Source of the DNA: Asterias rubens
Taxonomy: Eukaryota > Echinodermata > Asteroidea > Forcipulatida > Asteriidae
NCBI RefSeq assembly: GCF_902459465.1
Contig: NC_047082.1
Coordinates: 12,145,807-12,209,806, forward strand
Length of the DNA stretch: 64,000 bases
Reading direction: 5' to 3'
Position 1 is the first letter of the stretch, and each line of letters begins with the position of its first letter. Positions 22,871-47,546 of this stretch are shown in pieces. Position numbers and translations under genes: made by a program. Below the pieces are notes generated by a model. It had not been told where the DNA came from. It ran no database searches and was given only the letters and a program-made list of their open reading frames with translations.

Positions 22871-23655
22871 TAACCGCTGATTTCACATGACTTTTTTATT
22901 GAAATTTATAAGTATATTTTGTCATCAAGTTTTGAATCACAGTTTCTTGATGACGTGCGATTCATAATCATAAACATTAAACCAATTGAGAGAGATTATG
23001 TTTTAAAAAGAAGTAAAAACAACATTGCAAATGAGGTAAAATAAGCGTTTTCTGCAGTAATGGCAGTCGTGCAGTATTTAATACCGGCGAGGCATCTCAA
23101 GGGTATACTATGTGCGATTGACAACCAATACATTTATGTGAACGAGTACTAAATCCTCCTTTTTCACTGTTCTTTCATTTTTACAGATTTACAACAGGAC
23201 CCGATGACCGGATACGATATTTTGTAAAATAGAAATACTGTTTTGACTTCAGGACTGGGGTCGGTGGGTAGGGTTGGTGGCTGGGCAGGCCGGGAAGAAC
23301 TCTGTAGTTTGCTTACGGTAAACTAAGAGCATTTAAACCCTACTCGGTAATGAATATCAACCAGGGGTGAACAACATCACTCTGATTCTCATTATAGTTA
23401 CTTTACAACCCATATTTTTTAGAAATGTTTAATCCAAACAAGAAGGTTTTAGATTGGCTTGAACACGACTGTAAAATTGGTTTGATTGAAAGTTTGTTAT
23501 CGACATGGAACAGCCGTTGGACCAATGTAGTAGGGCCTACTGGTTAGAACTAATACCATTATGCTATCCATCCTCCCAAATTTACAATTAGCTTTAAAAC
23601 AAAATATGCAATGTTGTGTTATGTTTGAAAATTGACCCGTGACATATCAGAAAGG

Positions 23656-23661
23656 AATAAA
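23656..23661 (+). terminator. Polyadenylation signal, peptide gene 3
   Basis: AATAAA about 470 bp after the start of 3'-UTR exon 4 (23187), in sequence alignable to gene 1. Confidence 0.6.
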
Positions 23662-23781
23662 ATACTAAATGAATATGCAAATCAGTTTGTGTAAATGTTT
23701 TTTTGAATGAGCATGTTGAGTTGTTAGATGTGATTATGTTTACCCTTAAAGCCTAAAAACTATTATACATCATCATACTAC

Positions 23782-24156
23782 ACCATGCACTGGACATTGC
23801 CAAAGAACAGTCTTCTCACTTGGTGTATCTCAACATATGCATAAAATAAGGAACCTGTGAAAATTTGAACTCATTGGTCGTCGAACTTGCGAAAGAATAA
23901 TAATTGAAGAAGAACACACTTGTCGCACAAGTCGTGTGCTTCAGATACCTTGAATTCTATATCCCAGCTTAGGTCTCGAATTCAATTCAAATATTTTAGT
24001 GAGAAATTACTTCTTCCTCAAAAACTACGTCACTTCAGAGGGAGCTGTTTCTCACAACGTTTTATACTATCAACCTCTCCCTATTACTAGTAATCAAGAA
24101 AGGTTTTATGATAACAATTATTTTGAGTAATTACCAATAGTGCCCACTGCTTATAA
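23782..24156 (-). mobile_element. TTAA MITE family A, copy 6
   Basis: Degenerate copy that interrupts or ends the 3' flank of peptide gene 3. Confidence 0.7.
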
Positions 24157-24439
24157 GGACGACAGAGAACATAATTTATTCACTGTCAAATCGCAACTTT
24201 TGGGCGAATTCATCGCGAATTTCAAACATTCGTATTCGCAAGATATTCGCCCAAGTGTGAGAGTATCAATACATTGCCTTCATTGGGAACGTCACGTAAT
24301 GCGGAAGCTCTGACAGATAATTTGTGTCCCCCTTTAATTGAAAGGAAAGGTTCAATTGGACGGAATCAAAAGGTTGAGTTGATGACAGGCAGGTGGTATC
24401 AAAAGCTACCAAATCGGCCGAGCAAGACGTTCATCTCAC

Positions 24440-24535
24440 TCGCTGATGACTGGTGTTCTGGAACGTTATTGTTCCGGAACGCAGAACATGTGATATCGGT
24501 TTGATTAACTAAGAAGCCAAGTCTTTACTTGAGAC
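24440..24535 (+). pseudogene. Possible decayed promoter of a further peptide gene unit
   Basis: TGTTCTGGAACGTTATTGTT and GTTTGATTAACT occur in the same order as in the conserved upstream block of genes 1-3. No TATA box or exons follow. Confidence 0.35.
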
Positions 24536-24732
24536 TGTATAGATACGCAAGACAGACCATGAAGGAGAGGGGAACAGATACATCAATAAAATTATTTAAA
24601 TTGTGAATTATAAAAACAGACGAGCAATAACTGCACAATCCCACGTCACCTTCGACTGTGAATCGTTGAGGCATTCAGGTAACCGTCAAAGATCAGGTGT
24701 AAAACTAAAACATTTGTAAAAGATATAGTCCT

Positions 24733-24789
24733 TTAAAGGCAGTGGACACTAGATTTAGAACTTGAGGTCTCGAAATCAAGCATCTGAAA
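24733..24789 (+). mobile_element. TTAA MITE family A, copy 7 (fragment)
   Basis: Left end plus an internal piece (AGGCAGTGGACACTA joined directly to GATTTAGAACTTGAGG); internally deleted, right end missing. Confidence 0.65.
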
Positions 24790-24799
24790 TCATGGGGAC

Positions 24800-25140
24800 A
24801 AACGGCGTGCAATGACATCAATTGGCGGGAAGGGGGTTCATATATCCAACCGATAGTGTTGAAAGTTTTCGTTGATTTTAGAATAGGGGTGGGCTCAATA
24901 GGGGAGGGGTACAAAGTCTCCGATATGTCGGGGCGGGGGGGGGGGGACTTGGCTAGTGAACAATATTCTGAAAAAGTTAACTTTGCGAGGAGAAAACGAA
25001 CCCCGCGAATTAAGTGCCTTTTGAATGATATGCCTTTCAAATCTGCCTCATGTCCGTTTGCTAATCTGGGATGACTCGAGGTGCCTTTGCTGGATGGTGT
25101 AGTCTGATGACGTCTAAGGGTGTTTAGGCTTTGACTTAAG
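24800..25140 (-). pseudogene. Inverted downstream block of a peptide gene unit without its gene
   Basis: Strongly similar to 13150-13690, including TTAAGTGCCTTTTGAATGAT, but no peptide gene exons follow before NOL10. Likely left by rearrangement. Confidence 0.5.
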
Positions 25141-25141
25141 T

Positions 25142-25529
25142 TTAAAGGCAGGGGACACTATTGGTAATTACTCAAAATAATTATTAGTATAAAACCTTCA
25201 CTTGATTAAGAAGTAATGGGGAGAGGGTGATAGTATAAAACATTGTGAGAAACAGCTCCCTCTGAAGTAACGTAGTTTTCGAGAAAGAAGTAATTTTCAA
25301 CGAACTTGATTTCGAGACCTCAGATTTAGAATTTGAGGTTTCGAAATCAAGCATCTGAAAGCACACAACTTCGTGCGACAAGAGTGTTTTTTCTTTCATT
25401 ATTATCTTGCAACTTCGACGACCAACGGAGGTCAAATTTTCACAGGTTTGTTATTTTACGCATATGTTGAGACACACCAACTGTAAAGACTAGTTTTTGA
25501 CAATTACCAATAGTGTCTATGTCTTCAAG
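25142..25529 (+). mobile_element. TTAA MITE family A, copy 8
   Basis: Left TTAA at 25142; right end degraded. Confidence 0.75.
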
Positions 25530-25737
25530 GAATATATCTTTTTCACAAGAGAAAGCATTTCTATAATCTTAGAGAAACGATTGCTTGCCGAAACTGAAAC
25601 GATTGACCCTCTGTAAATGAATCGTTTTCGGCAGTCGTTTGGCGGTTGCCGAACCGGCCCTAAATGGATCGCGCGCCTTATGAAAGTAGGGAATAAATAA
25701 GACTCAGATCTCTCATTTAAAAGATATAATATTTCAC

Positions 25738-25743
25738 TTTATT
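25738..25743 (-). terminator. Candidate NOL10 polyadenylation signal
   Basis: First minus-strand AATAAA after the NOL10 stop codon, giving a 3'-UTR of roughly 0.95 kb (26674 to about 25720). That UTR would contain the tRNA-derived SINE at 26345-26440. Confidence 0.45.
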
Positions 25744-26344
25744 TGATACTCTCTCCAAGCGAAATTTGCAACATAACTGCAATTATTGGCAACAATAAAT
25801 TTGTTGAAAAAATAAAATAGCCGTTGCAAACACTACAAGACGGACCTACTGTACGAGTGCGAACAGTCTCTCTCTTGTTACCCTAAGTGCCCTGAACAAA
25901 AGGTAACCACAGATAAACTGTTCGTCTGAGTAGGGAGAAACTATGGATAAGGCGCCTCCGGAACATTCAACCCCATGGTCTGAACATTCAAGAAGGAAAT
26001 GTTTAAAAACTTGCTGTCTTTGCCTTCTCCTTTTTTCCACATACTGTATATCCCCTTTTTTAGTCTGTCTCAGACAAAAATTTATGATTTTGTTCCCACT
26101 CCCTTCAAGCTTGATTTTGTCGATTGTGTTTCCTACATAAGCCCCTTCCATCTGAACCATTTGTGTCCTTCATTGTTCACCCCTTGTTTTGTTCTGTGTG
26201 CTTTCTGCATCTCTCCCATTTCATCTCTTTCCACTGCTTCTGTTACACCAGTATACCTTATTAGTTTTACTTTACCCATATACACCGATGTGTGTTAGCA
26301 CTGTTTACTCAGTACTTTTCTGAGTTCTGTGAAAACAAATCACA

Positions 26345-26440
26345 GGCAAATTACTGGGGTGGGATTCGAACCCACGACCTTTGCAATTCTAGGACAGTGT
26401 CTTGCCAACTAGCCCACCTAAATTGTCCGGTAGCTAGAGG
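26345..26440 (-). mobile_element. tRNA-derived SINE head in the NOL10 3'-UTR
   Basis: Minus-strand A box TGGGCTAGTTGG and perfect B box GGTTCGAATCC. Followed (towards 26290) by GTTTTCACAGAACTC-type body sequence that is partly repeated at 26530-26600. Not a tRNA gene: the acceptor arm does not pair. Confidence 0.6.
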
Positions 26441-26674
26441 CAGTGCAAACCCTATATTTTAGCAGGGGGTACCACAACGATAATAGATGTTGGATTGGCA
26501 TCAGGGATAAAGAATATTAAATTTGGTTTTAACCATACACTGCTGTGTGTATACTCCGTACTTTCCTTGAGTTCTGTGAAAACATATCACAGGCAAGTGC
26601 GAAAAAACCTAAAGTATTGTTTGAGTGCCAGTGCTCTTCCTTCCAAACTATAAATATTATGACTCCATTAGGTA

Positions 26675-41960
<15,286 letters not shown>

Positions 41961-42134
41961 TGTGGAAACTGGACACTAGCTGGCATGCACTCTGGTTCTT
42001 ACGATTGTGGAAGGAATAAACACAACGAACATTTCTCAACTTTGTTTACGTTCAATTTTTCTGCACGTGTGTGGGCCGGGTTTCAGATTATTAGACTTGT
42101 GAACAAGTCGTTATGTCTGCTGCTGCAGTGTTGC

Positions 42135-42144
42135 TCTCGCGAGA
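42135..42144. promoter_or_regulatory. TCTCGCGAGA palindrome upstream of NOL10
   Basis: Perfect TCTCGCGAGA palindrome about 175 bp upstream of the NOL10 ATG (41960), followed by a second CTCGCGCG cluster at 42156. This motif is a known core-promoter element of many housekeeping and translation-related animal genes. No TATA box is seen, which fits a housekeeping promoter. Its role here is inferred. Confidence 0.6.
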
Positions 42145-42729
42145 TCACTGCTGCACTCGCGCGAACTGCTGATTACCGACTTCTATTATGTCTCGCGTAT
42201 GGGTGGCCATAAGGGAAAAAACTTATAAATTAATATACAAACTAAAGGACAAAACCACAATCAAAGAAAATGTTTCACAAAAGAAAGACGAAGTCTAAAT
42301 CAAAGTACACAAACTCAACAACAACTTTCAACTTATTGCAACGAAAAATCCATGAAACTAAAATGAAATAAATAAAGTCAAAATCCCAAAACCAAACGAA
42401 GAAAAGAAAAAACAATCGACGAACGAATCCTTAAAAAGGCTAACAAGGCAAAGTCCCATATTATTCTAAAGCTAAAAAATGAAACAAACTAATAAATACC
42501 AAACGAGTGAGGGCGGTCCCCAAAAGCTGACGGGAACTTCGAGAACTATCAATGTTTTGCACGAATCAATGTTTTTGGAAACAAAGACTAAAATGAAAAC
42601 TAACGTCGGTGACGTATTCTTTTAACCATACCCATGTCAAGAAACAGGTCTCTCAGCTTCTGAGCTGGTAATTGAAAACTTTCATGCATTACACAAGTTT
42701 GTTTTGTTTTGAATGTTAATCCCCATGTT

Positions 42730-42790
42730 AAGAAAGAGGTCTCAGAGGTTAGTACATTAATATACTAAATTAACCTCTGAGACCTGGTTA
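42730..42790. repeat. Hairpin around GGTCTCAGAGGTTA
   Basis: AGGTCTCAGAGGTTAGTA and its inverted partner TAACCTCTGAGACCT about 20 bp apart, next to the LINE remnant. Confidence 0.6.
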
Positions 42791-42869
42791 TTCAAAAATG
42801 GATGGTATGGATACCGTTAATGAGTATAGACACAATTAGTTGTTTAAAGACGATGATGATTGATGACTT

Positions 42870-43676
42870 TAAGACAAAGGTACCAGGGAGCAACCCTATG
42901 AAGATCGCCTTCAATCGCTTGGACTAATGTCTTTGGACAATAGGAGACAATACATGAACATGTCTAAACTTATTGTCAGCCCTAACATGTATTTTATGTC
43001 AAATGTACTTGATTATTTTCATGTTAATTGTCGTGACTTAGATTCACTTATACATTCCACCATGTCAATCCTAGGGTCAATGCATTCAAATTGTGTGGAC
43101 TTATTCGATTTCCTAAAACATTTTCTGAGCTTGATCGTGATCTGCGTAACTGTCTTGTCAATGAGCCTTTTAACGTTTCAAATGTAATTTGCGTGACCAT
43201 TTTAGTTCTTAGGGTTAATCTGTTATTGCCAATCTTCCACAGCTGCTATATAGTGTGTTTTGATCTCATAATGTCGCTCTATTTTAATATTCGTCCCATA
43301 TTTGTTGTATATACTTTAATTGGTTTGTTTCTTAATAATTGTATGAGTGATATTTTGTTTTATCTACCAGCGTTCAGTTTTGGTCTGTTGTCATTATCTT
43401 GCCATAATGTTTTTGGGCCAGCTCGGTGTTTAATGATTTTAATTTAATGTTGCGTTTTGTACTTTTATAATATTGTATTATATGTTTATGCATTTTTAAA
43501 ATGCATGCTTTTTTATTGTCCTGTATTTTTATAAACATAAATGTTTTTTGTTGGAGGGGTCTGGGAGGGCACATCGCTTTGATGACAGTTTTTAAAACTT
43601 TTGCCTTACCCTGGACGGCCCCTGCCAACAAAGAATTATGTCCGAAGATTTAAAATAAATACATAAATAAATAAAG
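42870..43676 (+). mobile_element. Decayed LINE 3' remnant near the NOL10 5' end
   Basis: Reads NPYEDRLQSLGLMSLDNRRQ, typical of the reverse-transcriptase C-terminal region, then a frameshift into RFPKTFSELDRDLRN. The 3' tail carries CCTGGACGGCCCCTGCCAAC and AAATA repeats. Non-functional; it ends where the MITE at 43672 begins. Confidence 0.6.
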
Positions 43677-44059
43677 GCAGTGGACACTATTAGTAATTAC
43701 TCAAAATAATCATTAGCATAGAACCTTTCTTTGTGACGAGTAATAGGGAGAGGTTGAGGGTATAACAATATGTGAGAAACGGTTCGCTCTGAAGTGCCAT
43801 AGTTTTTGAGAAAGTACTAATTTTCCACGAATTTGATTTCGAGACCTCATCAGATTTAGAACTTGAGGTCTCGAAATCAACCATCTAAACGCACACAACT
43901 TCGTGTGACAATGGTGTTTTTTCTTTCATTATTATCTTGCAACTTTGACGACCGATTGAGCTCAAATTTTCACAGGTTTGTTATTTTATGCATATGTTGA
44001 GACACACCAACTGTGAAGGCTAGTTTTTGACAATTACCAATAGTGTCCAGTGTCTTTAA
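43672..44059 (+). mobile_element. TTAA MITE family A, copy 12
   Basis: Directly abuts the A-rich tail of the LINE remnant 42870-43676. Confidence 0.8.
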
Positions 44060-44100
44060 CATGGTACAGTCGCTCTGACTGCGCGATCTCACTGTAAGTT

Positions 44101-44256
44101 TCAAAGACACTGGCCACTTGTCAAAGACCAGTCTTCCCACTTAGTGTATCTCAACATATGCATAAAATAACAAACCTGTGAAAATTAAGCTCAATCGGTC
44201 ATCGACGTTGCGAGATAACTATTTTGAGTAATTACCAATAGCGCCCACTGCATTTA
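44101..44256 (-). mobile_element. TTAA MITE family A, copy 13 (internally deleted)
   Basis: About 155 bp; both termini recognisable, central region missing. Confidence 0.7.
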
Positions 44257-44259
44257 AAG

Positions 44260-45129
44260 CAAGCCAAATCTTCTATTATTAACTACATCCTTCGTTATCT
44301 CAGACAGAAGCTCCGTTGTCACCATTGACCTTTATCCGTCCGCATGTTGAACTTCACATTGTGACGTCACAACCCCCTTTTAATGATCGCAATGTAAATC
44401 TTATAACCTTTCTGCGATTTGCTTACGTTTCAATTCCAAGAACTAAATCTAAAATGAGTTGCATTCTTGTCATTATCGCGGCGTGCATTCATCGATTAAC
44501 AAACAACACCCGTGTTTCGCTTGGGAGTAGACCATGAAGCATTAATTTCATTTCCTGGCAACATGGGCGTAAAGTTTCATACCGGTACCCAGAAGGGGCT
44601 GTTTACGCAAATTGAAAGCTATGTACTTCAATCGATCAATGTACGGGTACTACACTGACATAATGTTGATAATGCCAATCTATTTCCCTGTGTTTAAGAA
44701 ATGGTCTTTGGCAATTACCAAAGGTGTCCAGTGTCTTTATTTTTAACGTAAAATCCTGACCTTTGATAGGTTTTCACCACAGCCATTCGTTATACAGAGA
44801 TCGGTTAAATAATAATATTGTTATTAATAACTCTCACAAAATGTAGGCTAAAGATGGAGCGGTGTCTGACAAGGACGTGTGATCGGGCACAATGTTCATT
44901 GCAAAGAAATCTCGCTTGGTAAATAAAAAAAAAAAAAAGGTTTCCACGTATGTTGCACAATGAAACCAACGACGCCGCACCTGCGGGTCCAATTGTTCGA
45001 TTGTGAGCCACGTTATTGTATCACGGAAAAGAAAAGAAAAAAAAAAAAAAACATAACAAAACTTGACAAAGCAACATCAGTCATGATATGGGTCCAGTCT
45101 TGAAACGCACTTTGTGTAAATAATATTAT
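44260..45129. other. No gene recognised
   Basis: Intergenic; one MITE terminal fragment (44697-44741) and poly-A stretches. Confidence 0.4.
44697..44741 (+). mobile_element. TTAA MITE family A, terminal fragment
   Basis: Only the right end remains (CAATTACCAAAGGTGTCCAG...CTTTA). Confidence 0.5.
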
Positions 45130-45325
45130 TTGTATAGAAAAGTTTGCGGTAACACCATGTAATAACAATCTCTAAATGAGTTGGTGGTTCTGAAAAGAAC
45201 CGTTGGATTATTTAAACTCCAACCGTTGGAGTTAATCCAACGGTTCTTTTCAGAACCACCCCCAACTCATTTAGAGATTGTTATTACATGGTGTTACCGC
45301 AAACTTTTCTATATCTTACTTCCAC
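45130..45325. repeat. Near-perfect 196-bp inverted repeat with two histone-like hairpins
   Basis: Both arms carry AACGGTTCTTTTCAGAACCA and ACATGGTGTTACCGCAAAC. Centre near 45220. Confidence 0.8.
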
Positions 45326-45766
45326 CATGCAAAGTTTCAAATCCTACTTAATATTATTTGTAGAAAACTTGACTGACATAGGTGTTAATAATACAGACTC
45401 AATTTCTTTGTCAATAAATATTGACTCAATTCATTGTACCTGATGACCTACATGTAAAATGTAGGCGTTCTGGACCAGCTTGAAACGTAACACCCCAGTG
45501 ATATGATACTTCCTGAATCGAGATCCGGCCTTGGTCGGTTATCTGGTGGTGTTTTAGGTACTCATACACGGGGCAGCATTGCATTATTAGTGAATTGCCT
45601 TTAAGAGCGGACACAACTCTCGAGTGACTTGGACAACAATTGTCAACTTGGTTCACAAACTCCGAGGGCTCAGCTGGTGCTGAAGTCTAACTTTGGACAG
45701 TTTTGGAAAGGCGGTGCTTATCCTCTGACGTTTTATACACCGGGTAAGCTATCGATTTTTTGTTTG

Positions 45767-46145
45767 TTAAAGGCAGTGAACACTATTGGTAATTACTCAA
45801 AATAATTATTAGCATAAAACCTTTCTTGGCGATGAGTAATGGGGAGAGGTTGATTGTATAAAACATTGTGAGAAACGGCTCCCTCTGAAGTGCAATAGTT
45901 TTCGAGAAAGAAGTAATTTTCCGCGAATTTGATTTCGAGACCTCAGATTTAGAACTTGAGGTCTCGAAATCAAGCATCTGAAAGCACACAACTTTGTGTG
46001 ACAAGGGTGTTTTCTTCTTTCATTATAATCTCGCAACATTGATGACCGATTGATCTTAAATTTTCACAGGTTAGTTAGTTTATGCTAGTGTTGAGATACA
46101 CCAACTGTGTCTTTGACAATTACCAATAGTGCCCACTGCCTTTAA
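45767..46145 (+). mobile_element. TTAA MITE family A, copy 14
   Basis: Both TTAA ends intact. Confidence 0.85.
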
Positions 46146-46405
46146 CGCAGTGTGGTGTGTTTACTAACTTAAGTACACCAATTTCATAGAATTTGTTGGA
46201 GCTTGTTTGCGAAGTTATTGACATGCTTTTGAGTTATAGTGCTCAGCTGCATGCACATTTTAGCTGAACCATAGGTCCTTGTTAAGAAGAGCAGCGATTT
46301 ATACAGAGGGAAAATTGGTATGCGGAAACATTATTTCGGAACATTATTTTGACACATAGCTATAGTTTCGATTGCACTGTTGACTTTTTCTTTTCACAGG
46401 GTGTC

Positions 46406-46599
46406 TTAAAGGCAGTGGACACTATTGGTAATTACTCAAAATAATTATCAGCATAAAACCTCAATTAGTAATGAGTAATGGGGAGAGGTTGAATGTATAA
46501 AACATTGTGAGAAATGGCTCTCTCTGAAGTGACGTAGTTTTCGAGAAAGAAGTAATTTTTAGGTCTTTGACATTTACCAATAGTGTCCACTGTCTTTAA
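46406..46599 (+). mobile_element. TTAA MITE family A, copy 15 (internally deleted)
   Basis: About 195 bp with both TTAA ends; the middle joins AGAAGTAATTTTT directly to AGGTCTTTGAC. Confidence 0.8.
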
Positions 46600-46943
46600 A
46601 GCGATTCCATCATTGTTGCCAGCGAATAACCAGGATTGACTTCTTCTGAAGCTTTTTTTGACATTTAGAGAAAGAAACGCAATCAAAAGCAAGTCACCTT
46701 TCCGACCCTGGTGTACCACTGGGCCCCATTCAGTCCTGAACCAAATAGTTGCTAAAGAAAACAAATCAGACCAAATAAAAAAGAATGTAGCCTTGTCATC
46801 AGGTGTTGTTGCATTTGGAAAAGGACCTTGGATATTCAAACGACGGGGACTTCCAACTCGGCATTAAAAGCAACTCGACCAGCACTGCAGTCACTGTGTG
46901 CACGTTACCGTGTTCTGTACACTTGTAATTCTTCAACACTTTA

Positions 46944-47325
46944 AACAACACAACGTGTGGACGTATTACTAAAAACAATTATAAGCATAAAACCTTACTT
47001 GGTGACGAGTAATGGGGAGCGGTTGATGGTATAAAACATTGTGAAAAACAGCTCCCTCTGAAGTGATGTAGTTTTCAAGAAAGAAGTAATTTTCCACGAA
47101 TTTGATTTCGATACCTCAGATTTAGAATTTGAGGTCTTGAAATCAAGCATCTGAATACACAACTTCATGCGACAAGGGTGTTTTTTCTTTTATTAATATC
47201 TCGCAACTTCGACGACCGATTGAGCGCAAATTTTTACAGGTTTGTTATTTTACGCATATGTTGAGATACACCAACTGTGGAGACTATAGTCTTTGACAAT
47301 TACCAATAGTGCCCAGTGTCTTTAA
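46944..47325 (+). mobile_element. TTAA MITE family A, copy 16
   Basis: Right TTAA at 47322; left terminus diverged. Lies about 200 bp upstream of the first SLC5 coding exon. Confidence 0.75.
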
Positions 47326-47546
47326 ATAACTGTGGACGTGTTTAAGTCCACATAGTGCTTCAAGTCCATATTATGCGGACTTCTTTTCTTCTTGCTGCTG
47401 CACTCATTTGTCAAAACATCCCAATTGACACACTAAAACATAAAAGCACAAACCTCATCAAAGTATCTTAATTATAGCTCCGTGTATCTTGCTAATTTAG
47501 CGTCTCTTGTATCTTTTGAACAGTTTGAAGAAACTACACACCAATC

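Larger units (their letters stand above)
41961..42869. other. NOL10 upstream region
   Basis: The first 200 bp is CpG-bearing and holds the TCTCGCGAGA palindrome. The rest is A-rich without a recognisable gene. Confidence 0.5.

Noticed and set aside
42927-43447. Membrane-protein-like open frames
   Set aside because: The hydrophobic frames lie in a frameshifted LINE 3' remnant; the RT C-terminal motif and tail explain the region better.
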